A stretch of 64,000 bases of DNA, from the NCBI GenBank assembly GCA_026120185.1, contig JANUWF010001161.1:3172001-3236000 (forward strand), given 5' to 3'. The notes beneath the pieces were generated by a model. That model saw nothing but the letters and a program-made list of their open reading frames with translations, was not told where the DNA came from and searched no databases. Shown one piece after another: positions 47,934 to 58,770 of the stretch (its first letter is position 1; the number at the start of each line of letters is the position of its first letter). The stretch is from Voacanga thouarsii (lineage: Eukaryota; Streptophyta; Magnoliopsida; Gentianales; Apocynaceae). A program made the position numbers and the translations under genes.

Positions 47934-47996
47934 TGGACTTTGAACCTTAAACCTCAAGAATTAATTCCAAGGCTCTAACCACTAAACCACAACAAC
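47934..47996 (-). other. tRNA-like segment in R4 copy 5
   Basis: Minus strand TGGTTTAGTGG and GGTTCAAAGTCC, in the same arrangement as the other R4 copies. Confidence 0.55.
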
Positions 47997-50064
47997 TCTT
48001 GTTGCTATTTCTACTAGAAAAATTATTTCCTATTCAATCCACAAGCTATCTCCTTATTTTCACCTCGGGCAAAAATTACCATTTTGCCTCTCTCACACAA
48101 CACTCACCAACAAGACTTCAAGATAATAAGAATCAAATTCAAAGCACATAGACATCATATGAAAATATATTTAATCTGAAAGCATGATATGAATCCCAAC
48201 CCCCTTACTCTAAGGTTGGTCTTGACTGGGGTTTCACATTGTTTGTTATACCAAAGCTTAGCTCAATATTCAACTAGTACCAATGTAAGGAAATCACTCA
48301 TTTCCAAATTCTTCATTCTCTTTGTAGAGTAAGCACATATATATACATATATTGTGTATTTGAATCCTTTATTTCTTATTTCCACAGTTCCTTTCTCTTT
48401 ATAAGCATAACATCTTTTCATGATTCTTATTCTTTTCATTCCTTTTTTCATATAAATAAAACTCATTTGAGCTCATTTCCTTTAAAATGTATCTTATTTT
48501 GTGCCTAATTTTTTATCCACAACTCCGATTGGCCTCCATTTTATATCAAAACGCTTATTAGACCATCAATTACATTTCTATGGAGTCCATTCTCTTAACT
48601 TTAGTTTCTTCCAGAAACTATTGAGATGAAATATCTGAGAATTTCCTTGGATTTTATTCATTTTTCACAAACAGCTTCACCTACTTGTTCTCCTTGCTTT
48701 ATAACATCTATTGCACACTTAATCCACATCAGTTCCTTTCAAAACACCCTTAATTCTTCAATTTTTCATATTCAAGCAAGTTACCAAGTTCATATTTAAA
48801 TAACACACAACCAACATCTACAACAAAAAAAAAATGATCATAATTCGTTCTCTTAAGCATTTAACTTCTATTTTCTTTCCAATTCCACTATCATCTTTTA
48901 CAACCATGATCAATCCTTCAAATCACCATCAAAACACTGCTATCCATTATACAAAATGTAGCACATAAACCCTTGAAACAACCGGCACACACTCACACAC
49001 ACAATTCTTCATATAGTTCACAAATAATGCTATACAATCATAATCTTCATGATTTCATGTGATAATTTATATCAAAACAATCACCACGAAGAAATCTATA
49101 ACTTTGATTCATGAAGTATAGCCTTTTACCTTATTTGTGGGATTCTCTAAACTTGATTTTCTCCAAGTTCATGCTTTTTCTCTCAAAAAATGCTTTCTAT
49201 CTCCTTTTTCTATTTTTCTTTGACTTTTCTTTCCTTTTTCATTCTTTTTATTTTCCTTCATCCTTTTATTCCTCTTGTGGCTGCTATGTCTTCACCTCCA
49301 TATATGGTCAACAATTGTGACCATTTGGTCACAAATTGTGGGCTATCCATTTTCAACCATTTTTCCTATTGGTAGATTTAATTAAATTCCTTAATTCTTC
49401 AACTTATTCAATATTATTTTGTAATTAAATAATCCCACAAATATTTCACTCCTCCGATGATTTTTTAACACTTGTTTTCATCCGCCAGTCATGCTATGCC
49501 GCTAGTCTTAATTTCGAATGCATTTCAGAATTTCTTCAGAAAATAACTATAATTCCAGCCTGTATCAGAAAAATATTTTATTCTACCATTGAAATCTATA
49601 AATTTCACTGAACTCAATAGTAGGGGCCAAAATTCTCAACTCCTAATCAATTCCTCCCAATTTGTGGTCAAAACCCCAATCGCAGTCAAATTTACAAAAC
49701 TATCCCTGATGGCTTAATCTATACCAGAATATTCGTCTCATTGCAGTGATCACTTTTTTATGCTTAGTGTATCCCCAAACTCTCACTCTATTAAAAGTAG
49801 TCGCAATCTGAATATTTAGGATACAAGCAGAACAAATCTAAAAATTCCATTTAGGTCCCAGTAAATTTTAAAATTCCAAAGATTTCATCTCATCTAAAAA
49901 TTCCATCTTGGTCCCTTGGATATTTTTATTGCACCAAGATTTCATCTCATTATACTGATCATTTCTTGTTCTGGCTACTGATACAAATTCTTATTCCATA
50001 TAGAGTAGTAGCTAGTCAAAGTACAAAAAGGGAAGGATATTACTAAAGCTAACGAAAACAACAC

Positions 50065-51264
50065 TGATCATGCGTGCGAAAAACAAAAGCCAGAAAAACA
50101 ACAAAAACTCAGAGCATACAGTTGGAAAACTTTTAGAAATTATTACCTTTGTGCTTGGATGTTGTTTTTCATTTTGGAGTAGACGATGAAACCACTGGGA
50201 CTTCCTCATGCCTTGAAGATTTCTCTAGATCAAAGCCTACGATTCGCCTACTCCTCCAGGGCATGATCGCAGAAGGTTTTGCTTCTCAAAATATTCCACC
50301 GCCAAATCTATGTTGCTGACACAACTTAGGCCAGGAAATTAACTGTCTCTAGCAATTCTTGATTCTTGCTATTAATTAGCAAGACCAAAAAGAAGAAGGA
50401 AAGTAAGAGCAAGAGAAAGAGAGAAAACAAGTCTTCTATTTTTTTTTTTTTTCCGCAGCCACAATGCACACCACAGATGCACACATGGTTATCTTCTTGA
50501 TAACCTATACCCCGCTAGTTGTTATCTAGATAACCATCACAGTAGATGTTGTTTTTTCCAATTCTTCAGTTCTGTGAATTAATTAAAACCCTTTCTGTAC
50601 AAGCTATTAGGCCATTAATTTTATTTATTATTTTCTTTGGACCTAATGAGCCCAAAATAATAAATATTATTTTTTTTTTCTAGGCCTATAAAAATAGCCC
50701 AATAAATAATTATTGAGTCTAAATAAACCAAAATAGCCTTTCTATCTTGTTTAGGCTAATGTTAATTTTCTAATCATTCAATCTGGGCTTAGGCCTTGAA
50801 TAATTAATTAACCAATTAAACTAGATAATAAATTTAATTTAATGTCGCATGCTCTTTTATTTTATCCCAGTCCAAAAATAAATTAGATTTTCTGAATAAA
50901 ATAAAATTCTTTTAATCGAGCCCATTTCCTCGACCTAAATTTAATTAGGACTTAAGGGCTACTCCGAAGCCTAAAAAAACACATAGCATTGGCTAATAAA
51001 ATGACCAAAATAACCCTACTATATAAATAGCTATATTTTACATTTTAGATATTTTCTAATACCACCATAAAGAAATATTAACCTAAAGGACAATGTTGCG
51101 TTAGCTATGTCTTCGATGTATAGGTAAAATGAGTAAAATTCCGTTGTACACATCGCCGCGCATTTAGAGAGGAAAAAGTGTACTAATACCTCGCTAAAAG
51201 ACATCTATCATCCTTAGGTTTTTAGTCAAATGATCCATGAATTCTTGGAATGTTTCCATTTTGC
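50065..51264 (-). repeat. Copia-2-like LTR, diverged and truncated
   Basis: The right part follows the Copia-2 LTRs: ATATTAACC..AAGGA/ATAATRTTG, TAGGTAAAATGA.TAAAAT, GTGTACTAATACC, AAAGACATCTATCATCCTTAGGT and GATCCATGA match 20815-20975. The left part has the same layout (an AG-rich stretch, then a pyrimidine run) but weak identity. It begins TGATCATG. It is cut at about 51264, where Copia-1b RNase H starts, so it represents a related subfamily. Confidence 0.6.
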
Positions 51265-52080
51265 CGAAGCATATGGAATCTTACACATGTGATCCCTTTC
51301 AACTTGTATCTTGGGAGACATCGACTTTGAAAGGCTTACACCATGTGACATGGGTAAGAATCCCTTTTTGGATTGATCCATGCTAAACATTTTTACCACT
51401 TTATCTATGCATGTAGACTGTGAAAGACCTAGCAACCTTTAGGATCTATCTCTATAGATTCTTATTCCAAGAATATAGGTTGGTTCTCCAAGGACTTTCA
51501 TGGAGAATTGTTTGGACAACCAAACTTTAATCATTTGCAAGATAGGTGTATCGTTTCCTATTAACAATATGTCATCTACATAAAGCAATAAGAAAACGAT
51601 TGCACTCCCACTGACCTTTTTGTATACACAAGGCTCATCCATGTTTTGAATGAAACTAAATTCTTTGATTGTTTTATCAAAACGGATGTTCCAACTCCTA
51701 GAAGCTTGCTTAAGTCCATATGTTTTGAATGAAACTAAATTCTTTGATTGTTTTATCAAAACGGATGTTCCAACTCCTAGAAGCTTGCTTAAGTCCATAA
51801 ATGAACCTTTGCAACTTACACACCTTTGTGCCATCACCGGATGTAAAACCCTCAGGTTGTGTCATATACACTTTCACAGTCAGATTTCCATTTAGGACAA
51901 CTATTTTCACATCTATTTTCTAAATCTCATAATCATAATGAGGAGCAATGGCTAGGAGTATCCTGATGGATTTTAACATAGCTATTGGCGAGAAGGTTTC
52001 ATCATAGTCAATACCTTGTTGTTGACAATAACCTTCCGCCACTAGACGTGCTTTATAGGTAACTAAGTTACCATCCATAT
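51265..52080 (-). pseudogene. Copia-1b RT with start of RNase H
   Basis: Reads VYMTQPEGFTSGDGTKVCKL, YGLKQASRSWNIRFDKTIKEF, then DEPCVYKK and the catalytic LLLYVDDILLIGND, then MFSMDQSKKGFLPMSHGVSL and IPYASA, where it breaks off. A 79-bp exact tandem duplication (51642-51799) repeats the NIRFDKTIKEFSFIQN region and shifts the frame. The first catalytic aspartate region is decayed (MKIVVLNGN, where 1c has MKTAFLN). Confidence 0.85.
51642..51799. repeat. 79-bp exact tandem duplication
   Basis: 51642-51720 and 51721-51799 are identical over 79 bp. Copia-1a and 1c have one copy at the same place, so it arose in this copy. As 79 is not a multiple of three it shifts the reading frame. Confidence 0.97.
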
Positions 52081-52560
52081 TCATTTTCCTCTTAAAAACC
52101 CATTTGCACCCAATAGATTTAATTCCTTTTGGTGGATCACCAATGTCTGTACTTGGTTGCCGTACATGGAATCCATCTCTAACCTAATGGCCTTAAGCCA
52201 TTTGCCAGATTCTAAACTGTTCAGAACATCCTTGTAGGTAGTAGGCTCATCTTCATCTATGAGCAATACGTCATTATGGTCACTAATGAAAAATCTATAT
52301 CTCTCAGGTGCCAGAAGTATCCTACTAGACTTATTAGGTTCGTATGTAATATAAGGTTCATCTATTCTCTCAATAGACGGTTGATCCTTGTTTGTTTGAT
52401 CTTCTTGAACTTCACTAAGTTCAATTTTACTCCAACTGTCTGTTTTGAGCATGTGCTCCTTCTTTAAGAAAACAGCATGCTTCGAAATAAACACTTTATT
52501 TTTGAAAGGGAGGTAAAAGTAATATCCGAAAGATTCTTTCGAATATCACATAAACAAAAA
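52081..52560 (-). pseudogene. Copia-1b integrase-RT connector and RT start
   Basis: Contains MFISKHAVFLKKEHML, an acidic stretch, LAPERYRFFISDHNDVLLID, DEPTTYKDVLNSLESGKW and EMDSMYGNQVQTLV, then a shift into a wrong frame (IHQKELNLLG), where Copia-1c has DPPKGIKPIG. Compared with 1c the serine-proline part is shorter. Confidence 0.82.
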
Positions 52561-53138
52561 CTTATTAGACTTACTATCAAATTTGTCTGACTGTGGCCTT
52601 TATACAAAAGGAATGACAACCCCATACTCGCAAGTGAGATAACTTTGGTTTCTTACCAAAGAACATCTAAATTGGGGTAGAATCAACCAATTTTGTCAGA
52701 ACTCTATTTAGTGTATAAACAGAAGTCTCTAGTGCATACCACCAAAATGATTTTGGTAGGTCTGCAGAAGCTATCATGGTCTGTACTATGTCTAGAAGGG
52801 TTCGATTCCTTCTCTCATATACACCGTTATGTTGAGATGTATGTGGTGGAGTTCATTGAGATAATATCCATTTATCTCTAAGATAACTCAGAAACTCTTG
52901 GCTTAAGTATTCTCCTCCTCAATCAGATCTTAAAGTCTTAATACTTTTACCAAGTTGTTTCCTAATTTCATTCTTGAAGTCTTTGAACTTTTTAAAGGCC
53001 TCAAATTTGTATTTCATTAAATACAAATACCCGTATCGTAAGAAATTATTGATAAAGGTTATGAAAAATTTATAACCTCCCCTTACTTGTATTGACATTG
53101 GGCCACATACATCAAAATGTATGAGCTCTAATAACTCC
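52561..53138 (-). pseudogene. Copia-1b integrase core
   Basis: Decayed integrase without a long open frame. The second-Asp motif is visible as LRSD, stop, GGEY at about 52905-52930; the stop is TGA where CGA (Arg) is expected. Sequence for the SERRNRTLLD region lies near 52795-52830 and the YLRDN region near 52870. It aligns at DNA level with 1150-1730 and 62919-63410. Confidence 0.75.
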
Positions 53139-53790
53139 TTAACCCATTCTTTTTTTCCTGAAAAGGGAGTTTTTAGCCATTTTATCTAGTAAACAAGATT
53201 CCCATGCACCATATAATTTATAATCAAATAAACCTAAGTCACCAAGCTTGTGTAACTTAGAAACACAATTTTCATTTACATGGCCTAAATGACAATGCCA
53301 TAAGTTAGAGGTGTTAGAGTTATCTATTTTAGATTTTTTATTATTTATATTGAGAATTGGATTATCCAAGTTTAGAACATATAAACCATTAACCAGAGTT
53401 GCTGAACCATAATGAATATCATTCAATGAAAAAGAACAACATTTATTCTTAAATATCAAACGAAATCCATTTAAGTCTAAATATGCAACTGAGATAATAT
53501 TTTTCATTAAAACTGGTACATAATAATAGTTTTGTAATTCTAGAACTAATCCCGAAGGCAGGTTTAGCTCGTATGTTCCCGTAGCAAGTGCAGCAACATT
53601 TGCCCTATTTGTAGTACGTAGGTCCACGTCGCCTTTCTCTAGCCTTCAACTGCCCTTTAGTCCCTACAAGTTATTTCACAAACGAGAACCACAACCGGTA
53701 TCTAATACCCAAATCTCATTTCTACAGGCAGTATTTATCTTAATCATAAACATACCTGGAGTAGAAGTAGAAGTGCTTGTAAGCTTCTCC
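53139..53790 (-). pseudogene. Copia-1b protease and pre-integrase region
   Basis: Protease active site WVLDTGCGSR at about 53685-53715. The open frame 53139-53627 continues DLRTTNRANVAALATGTYEL, KNIISVAYLDLNGF and the pre-integrase finger NLWHCHLGHVNENC. The final Cys pair is damaged (WESCLLDKMAK, first Cys replaced by Trp). Confidence 0.83.
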
Positions 53791-54594
53791 TTCTACTTCT
53801 TGTCCTTAATAGTCTCCAAGTAGGCCTTGCAATTGCGCCTGTAATAGCTCATCTTTACACAATGATTACATGGGCTCTTGGTAGCAGCATCCTTCTTGTT
53901 CACACCATCTTTGGGCTTCATGTACGCATTCTTTTTCTTCTTTTGAACTTTTTTCTTAGGTGAAGAATATTCTACCATTAAAATTGCATTGGAATCCTTC
54001 TTCATGGAGGACTCCGCAATTTTGAAAAGATTGATCAACTCAGGAATAGTGAACTCAAGCTTGTTCATTTGATAGTTAATCACAAATTGTTAGAAACTAT
54101 TAGGCAAAGACTATAGAATTAAGTCAACACTTAAGTTATGATCCATTACAAACCCGAGAGATCCAAACTTCGTTATCAAGCCCAGCATCTTCAGCCCATG
54201 AGTGGCTACAAAACAACCTTCTGCCATTTTGCAACAAAATAGTTGCTTTCAAGATTTCATATCTCTCAGTTATGGCTTGGGCGTCAAATATCACTCGAAG
54301 ATGTAGTATAATCGATTGAGTATCCATATACTCATGTTGTTTTTGTAGCTCGGGAGTCATGAACGCCAGCATAATACATGATGCTATATCACTATCCTCC
54401 TTGTGCCTTTTGTGGACAGCATCCTCCTCAGCATGAGCATCTTGAGCTGGTAGTGGTGGAATAGGAGTTTCTAGCACGTAGAGCAATGTTTCTAATTTGA
54501 GAACGATTCTCAAGTTTCTATACCAATTGAGATAGTTTGATTTGGTTAACTTATTGGTTTCCAAGAAGCTACATAGGTTTAGGTTTGTTGACAT
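53791..54594 (-). pseudogene. Copia-1b gag
   Basis: Starts at ATG 54594 (MSTNLNLCSFLETNKLTKSN), with the N-Y-L-N-W-Y motif, through MLAFMTPELQKQHEYMD and ERYEILKA, then shifts out of frame near 54240. The C-terminal part is open at 53793-54083 (NYQMNKLEFTIPELINLF, Lys-rich tail, knuckle CNHCVKMSYYRRNC). The knuckle keeps three Cys but its His is Tyr. The start is chosen because the inverted copy at 55498 uses the same ATG context. Confidence 0.85.
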
Positions 54595-55090
54595 GATGCA
54601 AGTATCTTAGATGTAAAGATTGAGAGGATTAGCTATTGTATACGCACATGAAATACAAATAATTAGGACGTTAATTAAATACATTTTTACTCCACTATTT
54701 TACTCAAACCAATAGTCCCCACTACTGATTCGGAAAAGCCCATTGGAAGCTTTCCTAGTGGACCAGTATCCAAATTCCTCAAGAATAACCTTGGGTTTGC
54801 CTAACAAGCCACCCTTGAGTTCATTGGTAGGTATCCAATACCAATTACATCATATGTAACTATCGGATCATTGGGTGATTAACAATTTTTAATCTTAAAG
54901 CCTTTTGGGCTACCCCAACTTTTTCTCTAAATTTCTTTATCCTTTTAGTGATTTCGTTGAATGACATGCATAATAATCAATAATCACATAATTGATAATC
55001 ATGGTAATAAAGCTATTACATGGTATGGTTATGGACTTTACCCTAAATTAATTTCTTTGAGCCATAAAAGAAATTAATATAGTTAACCTT
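54595..55090 (-). other. Copia-1b leader, shortened
   Basis: Matches 3171-3850 of Copia-1a with a gap of roughly 160 bp near 54945. It ends at 55090, where the sequence reverses direction. Confidence 0.75.
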
Positions 55091-56208
55091 AAGAGTAGAA
55101 TTATGTTATTTTGGAGATGGCAACCAAGACAAGGTTGGGCAAACTCAAGCATAAAGATATTTAGAGGAAAAGTTGGGGTAGCCTAAGAGGCTTTAAGATT
55201 AAAAGCTGTTAATCACCCAATGATCCGGTAGTTACATAAGATGTAATTGGTATTGAATACCTACCAATGAACTAAAGAGTAGCTTGTTGGACAAACCCAA
55301 GGTTATTCTTGAGGAATTTGGATACCGGTCTACTAGAAAAGCTTCCAATAGGCTTTCCCGAATCAATAGTGGGGGCTATTGGTTTGAGTAAAATAGTTGA
55401 GTAAAAATGAGTTTAATTAAAGTCCTAATTATTTGCATTTCATGTGCATATACAAGTAGCTAATGCTCTCTATCTTTATATCTAGGACACTTGCATCATG
55501 TCAACAAACTTAAACCTACGTAACATCTTGGAAACCAACAAGTTAACCGAATCAAACTACCTCGATTGGTATAGAAATTTGAGAATCGTTCTCATGTTGG
55601 AAAAGTTACTCTACGTGCTATATGCTCTAGAGGCAATCACTTGTACATTGTATATGACACATTTTATTTTATAAAAGGCATTATTTATCTTACAGTTTCA
55701 TTTGATTACTTTTGATAATATAACTATTCAATAAAGTCCCTAGTACAACACTGTATTAAGAAAATCATGATAGAAATCATGATATGAGATTCCTACTACA
55801 CTGTATAGTGTTAGTACTTAAATAGTCCCTAGTCATAGTATTAATGAGACAGGACATCATTAATGCATTAAGACTAGCATGTGTTAAGACTTCCTGATTT
55901 GATCAGGCGGTGGTTCTCATATTCGTGAGTATTGAGATACTCAAAGTTAAAACATGGATACATGTTAGTGGAACAAGTTCATTGGATGACCTAGCTATAA
56001 GATAATCCCATGGATAACTATTTAGTGCCAGTGATATAATCTAAATATAGCAAATGTGCAAGTATCCTTAGACTTTAGATCTCTAAAGTACTTTGTTTGC
56101 TGAGCATTGTGCTTTGATTCAAATATCCGGAGCTCCATCAAGGGCTGCCTATAAGATGGATATTAGGTACATTGTGAGGTATTTGACATATACATAAACA
56201 CAAGGCTT
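55091..56208 (+). mobile_element. Inverted Copia-1 segment: leader, gag start, LTR piece
   Basis: 55091-55497 is Copia-1 leader in plus orientation, head-to-head with the leader ending at 55090. 55498-55620 is the gag start. At 55620/55621 it jumps to the beginning of a plus-oriented Copia-1 LTR (CCTAGAGACAATCACTTG-like), which runs to about 56193. A short unclear piece follows, and from about 56209 the sequence is minus-oriented LTR again. Known routes to such structures are template switching during reverse transcription and insertion of one copy into another in reverse; the sequence does not decide between them. Confidence 0.75.
55498..55674 (+). CDS. Truncated copia gag N-terminus fused to LTR (58 aa)
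   Basis: A complete small frame of 58 codons. The first 41 residues are Copia-1 gag (MSTNLNLRNILETNKLTESN, then YLDWYRNLRIVL and LYVL). The last 17 are read from antisense LTR sequence after the junction at 55620, ending at TAA. The gag part has no stop and keeps the N-Y-L-D-W-Y motif. Whether it is expressed is unknown; it is probably a relic that happens to stay open. Confidence 0.5.
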   Translation: MSTNLNLRNILETNKLTESNYLDWYRNLRIVLMLEKLLYVLYALEAITCTLYMTHFIL

Positions 56209-56234
56209 GATCATAGGCAGCCCTCGATCGAGCC
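56209..56234 (-). repeat. Short inverted Copia-1 LTR piece
   Basis: ATAGGCAGCCCTCGATCGAG is minus-oriented LTR mid-sequence (like 57544-57562) and forms an inverted repeat with CTCCATCAAGGGCTGCCTAT at about 56134-56153. Confidence 0.55.
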
Positions 56235-58022
56235 TATTGGGTATCTCACTCGTATCATATACAGTACAGTGAAAGAATTAAAACGACATACTATCCCAAG
56301 ATCTGCATATGTGTGAAAAACAAAACATATACATGGAAAACAAAGAAACAAAGATAACAATTTTTACCTTTCTTTGTTTGTGTGGAAAACAAAACTTTCC
56401 TTCTTCAACTATGATAATTGTGGCGCGATCCTGTAATCCTCTTGAAGAATCACCACGAGAGTAATATGTCCAACCACTATAATTACAGTGTGTGATTATC
56501 TCTAACATAAATCCACACGGATGATTACACTCAAGCACCAAGACTTTTTGTGCTAGCAGAAAACAACAATGGTTGCTGGGGTTTTTCTTGTTCTTCTTGT
56601 TTCACAAAACCAGAGAAAGAAGAAGAAGAAGAAGAGTCTTGGTGTTCTTCTTGAGAACCGCACGAAAGAGAGAGTGTGAAGAGAACAAAAAATCATATAT
56701 TTCTCTCTTGTGTGCCCCTTGGTTTTGTAAAGTTGTTTTCATGTGACACTTTCTCTTCCACTTGGGTTATATCCCATATAACTGAAAAGCCTCTACAAAA
56801 ATACATCTGAGAATTCCAAACAAACAATTGCAATTCTCCAATTGCAATTGGAACCCATCAAGTTCTCAGAATTACAAATTAGCCCATCAATTATAACTAA
56901 TTATAATTTGACCACAACAACTTCTCTTTCTCGCAATAATCCTCACTATGTTATCAAATAACATCTTGAGTATATAATCCTCTTTTGTGTGTGACCTATT
57001 AGGTATCCCGGTCAATTGGTAGTGAACATGAATTAATCCAAACGTCTTTGAGATTAATAATCCTTAATTAATTAGAATTAATCCTATTAATTCTAATCAG
57101 GATTGGTTTATTAATTCATCAATTAATAAATCTATATTCCCAAATCATGAGTAGTTTCTAGCAACATATCATGGCCATCTAAGAGTCCAGGAAGTTAAGT
57201 GGTTTGACATGAACCATTCAATAACAAACTACAGTGCAATTAACTCCTTTCACCATACAATATCACATTCGGTTTGGAGTACGGAATTAGTGCCAACTCC
57301 ATCCAGAATATATATTAATTCTAGCCCGAATACAATTATACTTGTACCAAGAACCCACTACTCTAGATGTGCATCAATTGGAATTGTTTCCAATACACAT
57401 ACGCCTTAGCCAAGGACTTCTCGAGTAGTAATTCCTACAAGTGGCCGTGAGATATTCGCCCCTACTATTAGGAGTGGTAAATCCTTTATTAACCCTCTCA
57501 ACTACTTTCTTTTACCTCATAATGTACCCAATATCCATCTCATAGGTGGCCCTCAATCGAGCTCTGGAGATTGGAATCAAAGCACAATGCTCAGCAAACA
57601 AAGTACTTTAGAGATCTCAAGTCTAAGGATACTTGCACATTTGCTATATTTAGATTATATCACTGGCACTAAATAGTTATCCATGGGATTATCTTATAGC
57701 TAGGTCATCCAATGAACTTGTTCCATTAACAAGCATCCACGTGTTAACTTTGAGTATCTCAATACTCACGGATATGAGAACCACCACCTGATCGAATCAA
57801 GAAGTCTTAACGCATGCTCGTCTTAATGCATTAATGATGTCCTGTCTCATTAATACTATGACTGGGGACTATTGAAGTACTAATACTATACAGTGTAGTA
57901 GGAATCTCATATCATGATTTCCTTAACACAGTGTTATACTAGAGACTTTATCATGCCTTTTATAAAATAAAATGTGTCATATACAACGTACGAGTGATTG
58001 CCTCTAGGGCACTACACTAACA
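56235..58022 (-). repeat. Copia-1 LTR, full length (1788 bp)
   Basis: Plus-sense start TATTGGGTATCTC (TG changed to TA) and end CACTACACTAACA. It parallels 5208-6981 and 59488-60947. No primer site is found at its left side, as expected if the neighbouring rearrangement removed it. It is probably the 5' LTR of Copia-1b. Confidence 0.8.
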
Positions 58023-58457
58023 ACACGAACCCTTCAACAACAAACTACAGTGCAATTAACTCCTTTCACCATATAATATCTCAATCAGTTTAGAGTACGG
58101 AATTAGTGCTAAATCCCTCCAGGATATATATTAATTCTGGCACGAATACAATTATACTTGTACCAGGAACCCACTACTCTAGGTGTGCTTCAATTGGAAC
58201 TGTTTCCAATACACATATGCCTTGGCCAAGGACTTCTTGAGTAGTAATTCCTACAAGTGGCCATCAGATATTCACCCTACTATTAGGAGTGGTGAATCCT
58301 TTATTGACCCTCTCAACTATTTTCGTTTACCTCACATTGTACCCAATATCCATTCCATAGGCGGCCCTCGATCTGACTCCAGAGATTGGAATCAAAGCAT
58401 AATACTCAGCAAACAAAGTGCCGTGAAGATCTCAAGTCTATGGATACTTGCACGTTT
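58023..58457 (-). repeat. Copia-1 LTR, middle fragment
   Basis: Begins at GAACCCTTCAACAAC, equivalent to 57210 in the preceding LTR, and runs to CTTGCACGTTT, where R4 copy 6 is inserted. It is a separate, partial LTR in the same orientation. Confidence 0.8.
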
Positions 58458-58702
58458 TGTAAAACCCCACTTAAAGCCAACCCTAAAGTAAGGGGGTCGA
58501 GATGCATATCATACTATTTTGCATGAATATATATATATTTTTGAATGATTCTATGTGTTTCAGAATTATGATTTATAGGATAAAAGGCTTAGTTATGGTT
58601 ATTGAGTAGGAAGGGTAAAATGGTAATTTTACTTGAGGTCAAAATTGGAAGATAGCTTGAGGATTAAATAAGAAGAACATTTGGGTGAGAATATAAGAAC
58701 AA

Positions 58703-58770
58703 GAGTTATTATAGTTTAGTGGTTAGAGCTTTGCAATTAATCTCTAACGTCATGAGTTCAAATCCCAGCA
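58703..58770 (+). other. tRNA-like segment in R4 copy 6
   Basis: A box TAGTTTAGTGG (58712-58722) fits TRGYNNARNNG, and AGTTCAAATCC (58755-58765) is close to the B box GGTTCGANTCC; spacing is 43 bases. Confidence 0.6.

Larger units (their letters stand above)
43945..48238 (+). mobile_element. R4 element copy 5, full length (4294 bp)
   Basis: TGTAACACCCCGG to GGGGTTTCACA; flanks TTTTT (43940-43944) and TTGTT (48239-48243) agree at four of five bases. It parallels copy 2 over its whole length with mostly single-base differences, so these two are the most alike. It contains a GA run (46239-46269), a GT run (46556-46591), the hairpin at 47259-47277 and the tRNA-like segment. Open frames at 47096-47435 correspond to those of copy 2 at 13574-13925 and carry no known motif. 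Confidence 0.86.
6982..50046 (+). mobile_element. Gyp: Ty3/gypsy element hosting nested insertions
   Basis: I infer one ancient plus-strand gypsy element. Its 5' LTR end is at 6982-7345, its internal region lies in pieces at 7346-10021, 19741-19896, 34509-35819 and 40298-42128, and its 3' LTR is at 42129-50046. The two LTR ends share a recognisable terminal segment of about 140 bp (7205-7345 and 49910-50046). The pieces can be ordered because insertion junctions match across Copia-2b and R4 copy 4. Gag-region and protease remnants are seen; RT, RNase H and integrase are absent, so it was deleted or non-autonomous. The 5' LTR is cut on its left by Copia-1a. The LTRs are strongly diverged, so it is old. 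Confidence 0.65.
42129..50046 (+). repeat. Gyp 3' LTR, split by R4 copy 5
   Basis: 42129-43944 plus 48239-50046, about 3.6 kb together. It starts TGTAACATTTC and ends GGATATTAC. It parallels the LTR nested in Copia-2a (10182-16510) over its first half and the 7200-7345 fragment at its end. The start region shares GATGTCGC, AAGGGGTCTTTATAA with R4, so the two families are related. Short open frames (42496-42717, 49111-49375, 48263-48466) look incidental. No target duplication was identified. Confidence 0.68.
51265..55090 (-). mobile_element. Ty1/copia retrotransposon Copia-1b, truncated
   Basis: Minus-strand order: leader (55090-54595), gag, protease, integrase, RT and the start of RNase H, which ends abruptly at 51265 against a foreign LTR. 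At 55090 the leader turns back into an inverted copy of itself. A Copia-1 LTR in matching orientation follows at 56235-58022 and may be its 5' LTR, separated by the rearranged segment. Several frameshifts, a 79-bp duplication and nonsense codons mark it as dead. Confidence 0.8.

Noticed and set aside
42129..50046. Gyp 3' LTR as an independent solo LTR with its own TSD
   Set aside because: Flanks AACGG and TAAAG/AAAGC do not match, and the upstream gypsy coding remnants and purine stretch fit a 3' LTR better.
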